Source: Bog-473 sp963788125
GTDB taxonomy: Bacteria; Actinomycetota; Acidimicrobiia; Acidimicrobiales; RAAP-2
Direction: 5' to 3'
Assembly: GCA_963788125.1 (NCBI GenBank)
Contig: CAWBFN010000002.1
Coordinates: 620,001-684,000, forward strand
Length of the DNA stretch: 64,000 nucleotides
Shown here: positions 43,139 to 51,836 of the stretch, piece after piece
Layout: each line of letters begins with the position of its first letter
Position numbering within the stretch: position 1 is the stretch's first letter
The notes under the pieces: model-generated
Database searches by the model: none
What the model was told of the DNA's origin: nothing
Seen by the model: the letters and a program-made list of their open reading frames with translations, nothing else
Position numbers and translations under genes: made by a program

Positions 43139-44437
43139 ATGGAACTGGACGACTACATCCTGGTCAGCGTGGATGACCACGTCATTGAGCCCCCCGACCT
43201 GTTCTCCGGCCACCTGCCGGCGAAGTACCTGGACCGGGCGCCCCGGCAAGTGCACCAGGACGATGGCACCGACGCCTGGGTCTTCGGCGACCTCGTGCTG
43301 AAGACCTCGGTGCTGTCGGCCGTCGCCGGGCGCCCCAAGTCGGAGTACGGCCGAGACCCCCAGGGCCTCGACGAGGTCCGTCCCGGCTGTTTCGACGTCC
43401 ACGAGCGGGTCAAGGACATGAACGCCGGGGGTGTCCTCGCCTCCATGAACTTCCCCACCTTCCCCACCTTCACCGGCCGCACGTTCCTCAGCGACGACCG
43501 CGAGCTTTCCCTGGCCCTGATACGGGCCTACAACGACTGGCACATCGACGAGTGGTGCGGGGCATACCCGGGCCGGTTCATCCCAATGGCGCTCCCCGTC
43601 ATGTGGGATGCCGAGCTCAGCGCCCAGGAGGTGCGCCGCTGCGCCGAGAAGGGCTGCCACTCGCTCACCTTCAGCGAGAACCCGGCGACCCTCGGCTATC
43701 CGAGCTTCCACAACGACTACTGGGATCCCCTGTGGCAGGCGGTCTGCGACACCGGCACCGTCCTTTCGATCCACCTCGGCTCCTCGGGCAAGCTGCTCAT
43801 CCCCACCGACGACGGCCCGCCCGACGTCATGATCACTCTTCAGCCGATGAACATCGCCTGCGCGGCGGCCGACCTGCTGTGGTCGCGGGTGCTCAAGGTC
43901 TTCCCCGACATCCGCATCGCCCTGTCAGAGGGCGGCAACGGATGGATCCCCTACTTCCTCGAGCGGGTCGACCGGACCTTCGACATGCACCACGAGTGGA
44001 CGCGCCAGGACTTCGGCGACCGCCTACCCAGCGAGGTCTTCCGCCAACACTTCCTGACCTGCTTCATCGACGACCCGGTCGGCCTGCAACTACGAGACCG
44101 GATCGGCATCGACAACATGGCGTGGGAGGCCGACTACCCGCACCCCGACGGGATGTGGCCGTTCGCTCCCGAAGAGCTCGCCTCCCAGTTCGAGCAGTTT
44201 CACGTGCGTGACGACGAGGCGCGCAAGATCGGCTACGAGAACGCGCTCCGCTGGTACTCGTTCGATCCGTTCAGCCACATCCCCAAGGAGCAGGCCACCG
44301 TCGGGGCACTCCGCCGGGCCGCAGCCGGGCACGACGTGTCGACCGTGCCCGGGGCCGAGCGCAAGGCCATGCCGGACGAGCACCTGGCCGGTCACCGCGA
44401 GCGCGCCGAACGGGCCCTGGCCCTCGCACGCGCCTGA
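43139..44437 (+). CDS. Amidohydrolase family protein (Amidohydro_2)
   Basis: The 432-residue protein starts YILVSVDDHVIEPPDLF, the DxH-type metal motif of this actinobacterial amidohydrolase group; later ALSEGGNGWIPYFLERVD and WEADYPHPDGMWPF supply Asp and His ligands. Members are metal-dependent hydrolases or non-oxidative decarboxylases (ACMSD-like) of ring or acyl compounds. GAGGGGG precedes the ATG, which I prefer over an earlier in-frame GTG at 43088. It probably shares the catabolic role of the neighbouring genes. Confidence 0.85.
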   Translation: MELDDYILVSVDDHVIEPPDLFSGHLPAKYLDRAPRQVHQDDGTDAWVFGDLVLKTSVLSAVAGRPKSEYGRDPQGLDEVRPGCFDVHERVKDMNAGGVLASMNFPTFPTFTGRTFLSDDRELSLALIRAYNDWHIDEWCGAYPGRFIPMALPVMWDAELSAQEVRRCAEKGCHSLTFSENPATLGYPSFHNDYWDPLWQAVCDTGTVLSIHLGSSGKLLIPTDDGPPDVMITLQPMNIACAAADLLWSRVLKVFPDIRIALSEGGNGWIPYFLERVDRTFDMHHEWTRQDFGDRLPSEVFRQHFLTCFIDDPVGLQLRDRIGIDNMAWEADYPHPDGMWPFAPEELASQFEQFHVRDDEARKIGYENALRWYSFDPFSHIPKEQATVGALRRAAAGHDVSTVPGAERKAMPDEHLAGHRERAERALALARA

Positions 44438-44535
44438 ACCACCCACCCCTTCCACCTGGCCGCTGACCCATTTGACGCCGCGTGATCGCCGGTGTTAGCC
44501 ATGGCTCGAAGGTGTGGGGAGGAGGTGCGAGGTTC

Positions 44536-45300
44536 GTGGGGAGACTCGACGGCAAGGTCGCTGTCATCACGGGTGCGGGCTCTGGGATGGGCCGGGCTTC
44601 GGCCGTCCTCTTCGCCGCAGAGGGGGCAAGGGTGGTGTGCGCCGACCGGAGCGGGGACGAGGAGGAGACGGCGAAGATCATCGGCGGCGCCGCCCTCCCG
44701 GTCCACGTGGACGTCGCGATCGAGACCGACATCGAGCGGATGATCGCCGCGGCGGAAGAGCACTTTGGCGGGCTCGACGTTCTCTTCAACAATGCCGGTT
44801 TCGGCGGCCCGAGGTTGCCCCTGCACGAGCAGTCTCTGGAGAACTGGGAGATGGTCCTGGACACCAACCTCAAGGGTGTCTTCTTGGGGATGAAGTACGG
44901 CATCCAGGCCATGCTCCGCAACGGTGGTGGGTCAATCGTCACCACTGCGTCGGCCGTCGGCCTGATCGGCTGGAAGGGCCATTCCATCTACGGAGCGGCC
45001 AAGGCCGGCGCAATACAGCTCACCAAGGTCGCAGCGATGGACTATGCCGAGTTCGGCATCAGGGCCAATGCGATCTGCCCGGGGATGTTCTGGACCGGTC
45101 TGGTCAAGGGTGCTCGTGACACCGGCACGGTCGGGGAGGAGCCGCCGTCCGAAGCCTATCCACCACCGCAGAATGTCCCCATGAACCGCTGGGGACGGGC
45201 GAGTGAGATTGCCAACACGGCCCTCTTCCTCGCCAGCGACGAATCGTCCTTCATCACCGGCGTCGCGTTGCCGGTCGACGGTGGCCTCGTCTGTCCCTGA
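44536..45300 (+). CDS. Short-chain dehydrogenase/reductase (SDR)
   Basis: A 254-residue SDR with TGAGSGMGRASAVLFAAEGARVVCADRS, NNAGFGG, VTTASAVGLIGWKGHS, the catalytic YGAAK and a C-terminal ITGVALPVDGGLVCP. GTG 44536 has GGAGGAGGT upstream and begins the family homology (VGRLDGKVAVITG). It follows the amidohydrolase by 98 bp and converges on the acyl-CoA dehydrogenase gene. Confidence 0.88.
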   Translation: MGRLDGKVAVITGAGSGMGRASAVLFAAEGARVVCADRSGDEEETAKIIGGAALPVHVDVAIETDIERMIAAAEEHFGGLDVLFNNAGFGGPRLPLHEQSLENWEMVLDTNLKGVFLGMKYGIQAMLRNGGGSIVTTASAVGLIGWKGHSIYGAAKAGAIQLTKVAAMDYAEFGIRANAICPGMFWTGLVKGARDTGTVGEEPPSEAYPPPQNVPMNRWGRASEIANTALFLASDESSFITGVALPVDGGLVCP

Positions 45301-45313
45301 GAGGCGCGTGAGC

Positions 45314-47449
45314 TCAAGAGGCGTTGGCCGCGGCCGGGGTGTAGAGGCTGTCGAATCCGTACTTCTCCTCCGCCTGGCGCAGGTGCGCCATCGATGCCTC
45401 GAGGTCGTGGGGGAGTCGGAGCCGGGCTTGGAGGGCGAAGGTGATGGTCGTGAGATCGTGCTCGTCACACAGCCCCACTGCTCCGAGAACCTGGTGCGCG
45501 GTGCGCATCACCCGCCGGGCGATGTCGATCGTCGCCCATCGGAGCGCCAGCGCATCTACTGTCGCCATCGCCGGGGTCTGGTAGACGCTCCACAGCGCGT
45601 GGAGCGCAAGCTCGTAGAGGGCCTGTAGTTCCGAACAGGCATCGGCGAGGGGAAATGCGACGCCCTGGTACGACGCAATGGGGGCACCGAATGCGACCCG
45701 CTCGGTGGCATAGACAGTGGCCAGGTCGAGCGCCTGCTCGAGCGCACCGAAGATGTACCACGAGCTGAGCACGTACAGCAATGCCTCTTCGGTGCTCGAC
45801 GCCGGATCTGCCACGCCCAGTGTGCTCGGAGACGTCCGGTTGACGAACGGTCCAACCTTCGATCCGAGCAGGTCCGGCGCCGCTGCGACGTGTCGCACAT
45901 CGCCATCGGCGGTCAGGACGTCCCACTCCTCGAAGAGGTCGCCGTGTTCGAGGCGACCGTTCGGAGAGAGCAGGGCCAGTGGCCGCCCGGTCGGGCGCCG
46001 AAGGATCATTGCTTCGATGGGAAGGGGAAGGACCACTCGACCCGCGGCACGACACAGTTCAGCGGCAGCGACACCTACGACATGACCCTCGCGCGGGTTC
46101 ATCGACTCAATCGTGGCTTCGACGTCGGCCACCAGCGCATGGCGCCCGGCGGGATCGACCATGGCGTTGCGAGCGAGCGCGACGCCGCCCCGGGCGGCGA
46201 ACTGCCGGTCGGCGCTTGATCGGAGGTCCTCTGCTTCGGGAGTCACCCGCACCCGTTCGCCGCGAAACATGGCACGCGACAGCTGACGCTGGACCATCTC
46301 TGTCGTGCCCGTGGCGATGGTGCCGCATTGCATGTATCGCCAGAAGATCTCGATCGCGCCGTCGACGGCGGCCTCCGGTGTGTAGCGGCTCTCGAAGAAG
46401 CGATCCCCGACCGCCTCGCTCACCACGTCCGCGACCAGCAAATTGGTCCGGGTAGTGATCAGCCGCGCCCCGCAGACGATGAAGTCGTGCGATCCGCCGT
46501 CGTCCTGGAACCACAGCGCACGTCGGCAGATGAGCCGGGCCATTCGGTTGCGAACACGCGCCTGAAGCCACCGGCTGGGCGGCAGCGACTCCCGGTAGCG
46601 CTCGTCGGCCATCACGGTCGCCATGAGCCGGTCATCACGGGCGTATCGAGCGACGCCGACGCGCTCGTTGGACAGCGCGTCGCGGATCACCTGCCACCCG
46701 TTGCCGACGGGACCGAGCACCTCGGTCTTCTCGGCCCAGACGTCGTCGAAGAAGACCTCGGTGAGGTGATGCGGGCCGGGGATGCCGTCGAGACCCCGGA
46801 CGGTGATGCCGGCGCGGTTCATCGGTATGAGGAACACGGTGATTCCGGTGTGCTTGTCGGCACCGGCGCCGGCGCCGGCTCCGGCGCTGGCACCCTCGAC
46901 CCGTGCCAGGAGGTAGCACCACTCCGCCCACAGCGCCCACGATGTCCAGATCTTCTGTCCGCTGATCCGATAGCCGTCCCCGTCGGCTACGGCGCGCGTT
47001 CTCAGGTTCGCAAGGTCTGAACCGGCGTCGGGCTCGCTGAAGCCCTGGCACCAGATCGCCTTGCCTGCGGCTACCGACGGGAGATGGAGGGCCTGCTGTT
47101 CGGGCGTCCCGTAGTCGGCGATCGACGGTCCTACCCAGTTCGGGCCGTAGTACTGGGGGCCGCGGGGCTCGAAATGTGCCCACATCTCCTCGCGCATGAC
47201 GATGGACGAGATGAGGTCGGCGTCGTTCCCGCCGTGCTCCACCGGCCAATCCGGAACCAGGAGGCCCTCGCTGGCCAGGAGTTCGCAGAACCGGTTGCTG
47301 AGTGCGAGATCCGCCGGGTCGTTGGTGAAGGGGCCGATCCATCCGGCGGGAAGATGGGTGCCGATGAGCGCGCGCAGTCGGTGCCGCAGGGCGCGTGCGT
47401 GGTCCGGGTCTCGGTACAGGTAGTCATCGGACGGCTCGGTCGTCGTCAT
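45314..47449 (-). CDS. Fused two-domain acyl-CoA dehydrogenase
   Basis: The 711-residue protein joins two acyl-CoA-dehydrogenase units. Residues about 10-395 are a full unit (WPVEHGGNDAD, WCQGFSEPDAGSDLANLRTRAV, YRISGQKIWTSWA, and CGTIATGTTEMVQRQL). Residues about 430-700 are a second, degenerate unit (ASSTEEALLYVLSSWYIFGALEQALDLATVYATERVAFGAPIASYQGVAFPLADA, VLGAVGLCDEHDLTT). In mycobacterial steroid catabolism the equivalent alpha and beta halves are two genes (ChsE-type heterotetramers); here they are one chain. A Gly-Ala repeat (GAGAGAGA) interrupts the first unit near residue 195. Oxidation of a bulky acyl-CoA is the likely role. Confidence 0.87.
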   Translation of the reverse strand: MTTTEPSDDYLYRDPDHARALRHRLRALIGTHLPAGWIGPFTNDPADLALSNRFCELLASEGLLVPDWPVEHGGNDADLISSIVMREEMWAHFEPRGPQYYGPNWVGPSIADYGTPEQQALHLPSVAAGKAIWCQGFSEPDAGSDLANLRTRAVADGDGYRISGQKIWTSWALWAEWCYLLARVEGASAGAGAGAGADKHTGITVFLIPMNRAGITVRGLDGIPGPHHLTEVFFDDVWAEKTEVLGPVGNGWQVIRDALSNERVGVARYARDDRLMATVMADERYRESLPPSRWLQARVRNRMARLICRRALWFQDDGGSHDFIVCGARLITTRTNLLVADVVSEAVGDRFFESRYTPEAAVDGAIEIFWRYMQCGTIATGTTEMVQRQLSRAMFRGERVRVTPEAEDLRSSADRQFAARGGVALARNAMVDPAGRHALVADVEATIESMNPREGHVVGVAAAELCRAAGRVVLPLPIEAMILRRPTGRPLALLSPNGRLEHGDLFEEWDVLTADGDVRHVAAAPDLLGSKVGPFVNRTSPSTLGVADPASSTEEALLYVLSSWYIFGALEQALDLATVYATERVAFGAPIASYQGVAFPLADACSELQALYELALHALWSVYQTPAMATVDALALRWATIDIARRVMRTAHQVLGAVGLCDEHDLTTITFALQARLRLPHDLEASMAHLRQAEEKYGFDSLYTPAAANAS

Positions 47450-47467
47450 GGGATTTCAGGACGACGA

Positions 47468-47950
47468 TCAGCCACCTCGAACCCCCGTGGACCACCACAG
47501 TTCCATGTTGGGTTTCGACGATCGATCCACCAGTTCGATCCGGGAGCCGATCGGAGGGGTGGCGAACGCCCAGATCGGACCTCTTCCGTCGGGCCAGTAG
47601 CCCCTGCCATCGACCGTCGCGCCGGCCGCTTCGAGCACACCGAGGTCGCCGTCGATATCGTCCGACCAGTAGCCCACGTGGTGAGGCGACGACTGGGCGG
47701 GTGCGAAGAAGGTTCCCGGAATCTCCTGGATTACTTCCACGTGCGGCTCGTCCATTGAGTACGTAAAACGCAGAGGGACGATCGTCTCGCTGTCCTTCGT
47801 GACCAACAGGTTGTCGACCTTCAGCTCCTCACACCAGCGATAGCCGACGGTCTCGGCGAGCCACGCCAGGGCTTCATCGAGATCATCGACGACCATGCCC
47901 ACGTGGTACTGGTCACGTGCGTTCACACGGTCATTGTAGGCATGGGCCAT
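47468..47950 (-). CDS. VOC (glyoxalase/dioxygenase) family protein
   Basis: The 160-residue protein shows the VOC pattern: QYHVGMVVDDLDEALAWLAETVGYRW with a metal-ligand His, PHVEVIQEIPG and SPHHVGYWSDDIDGDLGVLEAAGA in the second half, ending with GSRIELVDRSSKP and its Glu ligand. Enzymes of this group include epimerases such as methylmalonyl-CoA epimerase, lyases and extradiol dioxygenases. It lies 18 bp upstream of the acyl-CoA dehydrogenase gene in the same direction. Confidence 0.82.
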   Translation of the reverse strand: MAHAYNDRVNARDQYHVGMVVDDLDEALAWLAETVGYRWCEELKVDNLLVTKDSETIVPLRFTYSMDEPHVEVIQEIPGTFFAPAQSSPHHVGYWSDDIDGDLGVLEAAGATVDGRGYWPDGRGPIWAFATPPIGSRIELVDRSSKPNMELWWSTGVRGG

Positions 47951-48024
47951 GACGCCGCACCTGGGCGACGTCCTCGGAGGGGCGCCGCGGCGGTCAGGCC
48001 ATTTACAAGGGGATCTGAAGCCGT

Positions 48025-48945
48025 TCAGGCCGCTTCGACGGCGAGCTGCGCGAGGAGGTCGGTGGTGCGGCGGAGCGACACCGCAGGATCGTCGCCAACG
48101 GGAAAGATGCCGGCCCAGATGTCCGTCGCGCCCGCATCTATCAAGGAGCGCAGTTTCGCACTCACCGACGCCTCGTTGCCCACGATTGCCGCGTCGGCGG
48201 CGCTCCCATGACCCCCCTCGGTCAGCACCCGTGTGTAGTTGGTGAGCGAGCCAAACATGGTGGAGTAACTCGCAAAGGCGTGGCGCGCTTCGCCGACGTC
48301 ATCATGGACAGCGACGGGTATTCCGGCAACGATTCGGGGCATTGGCCGGCCAGCTTGCGCAGCCGCCTGCTGCAACTGTGGCACGACCCTCGATTCGAGG
48401 ACCTTTTCCGATGCGAGGTACGACACCGTCCCATCGGCCATACTGCCTGCCACCCGCAGAAGCCTGGGCGACATGGCCCCGACCAATACGGGCACCGGGT
48501 GCGCAAGAGCCACGCCTGCCGGAGTGTGCACCGTCCAGTCCTTGCCGTCGAAGTCGACCGGCTCGTTGCGCAACAGGGCAGTGAGAATTCCGACGTACTC
48601 CTCCGTGTTGCGACCCGGGTGGTCATAGGAAAGGCCGTACAGGCCCCGGATCAACTGCTCATGGGACGGGCCTATCCCGAGGGTGAAGCCCGGGCGGCCC
48701 ATCCCGGCGGCGGCTGCGGCGACACGGTTCGCCTGTAGCAACGGGTGACAGGGGTAGGTCTGCAGGATGGCGGTCCCCAGCTCGATCGACGACGTCGCCC
48801 GGCCGGCAAGAGCCATTGCGACGACCGGGTCGCCGGCCGTGGCGCTCGAGTACCACACGGAACCGAAGCCCTGGGCCTCCGCCCACTGGGCATGCTCGAC
48901 GATCTCTTCGACCGTTGAGCCACGGGCAGTCACACCGATGCGCAC
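48025..48945 (-). CDS. LLM-class F420-dependent oxidoreductase
   Basis: The 306-residue luciferase-like protein contains RIGVTARGSTVEEIVEHAQWAEAQGFGSVWYSS, ELGTAILQTYPCHPLLQANRVAAAAAGMGRPGFTLGIGPSHEQLI and PVPVLVGAMSPRLLRVAG. The pattern is that of F420-using reductases and monooxygenases such as the MSMEG_2811-like group. It is the second F420 enzyme in the catabolic region and sits between a VOC and a SnoaL-like gene, as the first one sits next to a SnoaL-like gene. Confidence 0.87.
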   Translation of the reverse strand: MRIGVTARGSTVEEIVEHAQWAEAQGFGSVWYSSATAGDPVVAMALAGRATSSIELGTAILQTYPCHPLLQANRVAAAAAGMGRPGFTLGIGPSHEQLIRGLYGLSYDHPGRNTEEYVGILTALLRNEPVDFDGKDWTVHTPAGVALAHPVPVLVGAMSPRLLRVAGSMADGTVSYLASEKVLESRVVPQLQQAAAQAGRPMPRIVAGIPVAVHDDVGEARHAFASYSTMFGSLTNYTRVLTEGGHGSAADAAIVGNEASVSAKLRSLIDAGATDIWAGIFPVGDDPAVSLRRTTDLLAQLAVEAA

Positions 48946-48985
48946 AGGACCTCCTCCGGTTGCTCAGCTGATCGTCGCGGCACCA

Positions 48986-49549
48986 TCACCAGACATGCGG
49001 CGCCGCAGTGTCGATTTCGAGCGGGCGCCTATAGGAGAGATCCCGCGTGTCACGCGACCCTTTGGCGAAGTGGCGATCCCGGAACACGTCTGCCGCAAGG
49101 AGCGACGCGTCGGCGGTGAATGCCACCTCGACGGTGGTACGGCGAACGGCGATCCGCCACACGCCCTCGCGTTTCTCGAGCCGGTCGATATAGCGGCCAC
49201 ACAACAGCCGGGCGGTCACGCCGTCGTGGTTCAGCATCGCACCCATCACGTAGCTTTCGGCATGAGCGACATCGCCGTCGATCTCACACAGGTGGGTGGT
49301 GATGTGGTGCATGTTGACCTTTGAGCCGGCCGCATGCGTGGCGTTGGCCCATTCTCCGTACTCCGGGCCCGATTTGACGGCCGTACCGTGCTCATCCCAA
49401 CCATCCTCGTGGTACACGCTGGTCAGGAGGTCGAGGTCGTGGCGGTCGTGCCCACGAGACTGGGTGGCGACGCAGTCAAGGATGGCCTGTCGATCCTTCA
49501 GGTACTGCACGTCACGCCGCAGGCCGCCAAGTTCATCTTCCGTTTTCAC
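48986..49549 (-). CDS. SnoaL-like (NTF2 superfamily) protein
   Basis: The 187-residue protein matches SnoaL_4: RQAILDCVATQSRGHDRHDLDLLTSVYHEDGWDEHG, VNMHHITTHLCEIDGDVAHAESYVMG and LLCGRYIDRLEKREGVWRIAVRRTTVEV. The Asp/His pairs and central His are those of scytalone-dehydratase-like and dioxygenase beta-subunit-like proteins. The GTG at 49549 has GGAGGATGAC upstream. It reads toward the F420 oxidoreductase gene. Confidence 0.83.
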   Translation of the reverse strand: MKTEDELGGLRRDVQYLKDRQAILDCVATQSRGHDRHDLDLLTSVYHEDGWDEHGTAVKSGPEYGEWANATHAAGSKVNMHHITTHLCEIDGDVAHAESYVMGAMLNHDGVTARLLCGRYIDRLEKREGVWRIAVRRTTVEVAFTADASLLAADVFRDRHFAKGSRDTRDLSYRRPLEIDTAAPHVW

Positions 49550-49610
49550 GTCATCCTCCAAGGGAGCCCCCACGCCGACGTGCCACGCATGGCGGACCGG
49601 CGGCGTGCCG

Positions 49611-50024
49611 TCAGCGCATTCGGGTCGCGCCGTGCTCGTCGAGAGTCCATCCGGGGTGATGGATGACCTCCCACGGATTGCCGTCCGGATCGAAGAACAG
49701 GCCGGTGTAACCCCAGTAGCGCTGGAAGCCAGGTCGCCCGATGGACCCGCCGGCCGCCTCGGCATTGGTCAGGATCGCATCGACCTCTTCATTCGAGGAC
49801 ACCCACTGACACAGCGTGATGCCGCCCCACCCGCCAGTGTCCTCCACCACGGTGTCCTCAGCGAGCTTGGCGCGATCCCAGAGGCCAAGGATCATGCCGT
49901 TCAACTGGAACAGCCAGATGTCGCCGTCCGGCGACTTGCCGGACCAGCCAAGGCTTTCATAGAAACGGCGTGCCCGGTCGAGGTCAGAGACGCCGAGGGT
50001 AAGCAACGAGAGGCGCTGATCCAC
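49611..50024 (-). CDS. VOC family protein
   Basis: A 137-residue single VOC module: SLLTLGVSDLDRARRFYESLGWSG, a middle strand WLFQLNGMILGLWDRAKLAED and the closing LFFDPDGNPWEVIHHPGW with the metal-ligand Glu. It resembles small glyoxalase/bleomycin-resistance-like proteins. GTG 50024 is my start; the frame extends further upstream. It is the first gene of the leftward run and its 5' side faces tRNA-Lys 101 bp away. Confidence 0.82.
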   Translation of the reverse strand: MDQRLSLLTLGVSDLDRARRFYESLGWSGKSPDGDIWLFQLNGMILGLWDRAKLAEDTVVEDTGGWGGITLCQWVSSNEEVDAILTNAEAAGGSIGRPGFQRYWGYTGLFFDPDGNPWEVIHHPGWTLDEHGATRMR

Positions 50025-50125
50025 GGGTACAGAGCGTAGCCGCCGCCGAACTCCAGGGTGGCGGTCGGCTCCAACGCCTCGAGGCATGTACCAGGGCCCA
50101 GGCTTGTGGATAATCTTGCATCCCC

Positions 50126-50198
50126 GGGCCGCTAGCTCATCCGGAAGAGCAGGGGACTTTTAATCCCAAGGTGCCGGGATCGAGACCCGGGCGGCCCA
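50126..50198 (+). tRNA. tRNA-Lys (TTT), carrying the attachment site
   Basis: The 73-nt cloverleaf has acceptor strands GGGCCGC and GCGGCCC plus discriminator A, D-arm GCTCATCCGGAAGAGC, anticodon loop CTTTTAA with TTT, and T-arm CCGGG-ATCGAGA-CCCGG. CCA is not encoded. Its 3' 45 bases recur at 54183, so the gene is the insertion target of the adjoining island and stays intact. Confidence 0.95.
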
Positions 50199-50199
50199 C
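50154..50199 (+). repeat. Left attachment repeat (in tRNA-Lys)
   Basis: 46 bases, from GGACTTTTAATCCC in the anticodon arm through the tRNA 3' end and one base beyond, match 54183-54228 at 45 of 46 positions. The single difference is G at 50191 versus A at 54220. Confidence 0.9.
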
Positions 50200-51800
50200 C
50201 CGTTTGTCCAGCTCAGAGGCTGGTTCTGCCGTACGAGGCTCGCCGACGGAGCAATTGCTGCCCCTGCCGGTCCCAACAATTTGGTTTGTTCCACCGCTCC
50301 AGCCGACCGACCTCTTCCTCGTCTACCTCGAGGGTCGATCATTCAGTAGGTCGCACATCGCTACTCGCCGAGCATCGATCTCTTACCATCTGGGCCTATG
50401 CCACCCGAGAAGGTCCGCCTTCGCATTCGCAACCTTGCCAAGGCCGTTCTTGTGAGCGGTCAGGCCTACCAGGACCCCAAGGATGCCCTGAATGAATTCG
50501 TCTCAAACGCCGCGGACGAGTACGCCGAGGCATATCGAACAGGGGATCGCATTCGTGTGGTGCTGCGGCGAAAGGGGCGGTATCCAGCAATCATCGTCGA
50601 CGACGTGGGAAGAGGAATGTCACGTGATCGATTGAGGGAGGTCGCGCAGAGCCTTTTCGAATCCTCCAAGGCGGGCGATTCGAAGACACTTGGCGAGAAA
50701 GCGATCGGCATGCTTGCGTTTCAGCAGCTTGGCCAACGCTGTGACCTGGTGTCGCGCACGGCGGACAGTTCGGAGACGTGGACCTTGCGCCTGGAACGCG
50801 GGAAGGCTACGGCCATTCTCGAGCAGGAGCGGCGACGAATGCGTCAGGTGCCGGGAACCTCCGTGTACTTGTCGGATCTTGATCCGGACGTTCTAAGGGT
50901 GCTCACACAACGAAAAGTGGTTGATTACCTGCGCTCTCGACGGGGCCCTGGTTTGGCGCGCGGAGACTATGAGATCGAAGTTATTGAGGGCAGTTCTTCC
51001 GAGATCGTGCTACCTGAACGCCCCGACGGTGTACGGCTAACAATTCCTTCCCGCAACACGTTATGGGGTCGGGTCGAATTTGCGATTTATGTTGCCCCAT
51101 CTGACGGGAAACGTCGTCGGGTAGCTGTGGTGGGCCGCGCTGGCACGAGCGTCGTTGACGACCTGACTGAACTTGATGAGTTTGACTGTGCACCTTGGAA
51201 TAGCGATCAGGTCTCCGGACAGGTCATTTTCGAGTCGCTTCAACAATCGGCAGGTCGGCGCGCCATACTTCGTGATCGTGAGGCATTTCCACTATTTGTA
51301 GAAGCCGTCAAGGCTATCGAACCGGTTGTTTCCCGCACGGTTGAGCGGGTGTCCAAGGACGTTGATGCGCAGACGGCCGACCGCCTCTCGGATCAAATCC
51401 GCCGCATATTCGGACGAGTCCTCAAGGAACTCTCGGATATGGACAATCCAATGCTCTCCCCTGGCGGCGCGGTTCCGGGTGAGGGTGGCATCCTTGACGG
51501 CGACACTCCCTCTGCAAACGGTGGGCATGGCGAGCGTACGGGCGAGCCACCTCAGGGCATTGATGATGCGCTTCTCTCGCCAGATGGTCCCGTCCCAAGA
51601 GATCGCAACTTCGAAGGGGCAAGACCAGACTCTCGAGGGGCCAGTCGTCTCCCGACCGTCTTGCCCGACCCGAACCCGCAGGATGCGCGCAGCCGGTTCG
51701 ATGACGACCAGGGTATCGTCTTCTTCAACGAAGCACACGCTGACTATTTGATGGCGAAAGGCTCTGAATTCAAGGGATCACTGCAACGAGCTGGTGAATA

Positions 51801-51817
51801 GGCAACGCTTCGTTGCC
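51801..51817. terminator. Hairpin just inside the left IS end
   Basis: GGCAACG-CTT-CGTTGCC forms a 7-bp stem with a 3-base loop between the IS end and the transposase start. Such hairpins shield a transposase gene from outside transcription or translation; here it also holds the TAG that ends the interrupted ATPase frame. Confidence 0.4.
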
Positions 51818-51836
51818 CTGAACCAGGAGGTTGTCG

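Noticed and set aside
51801..51817. Hairpin as terminator of the ATPase gene before the IS arrived
   Set aside because: It lies inside the IS end, and the ATPase frame continues after the IS, so it cannot be the original terminator.
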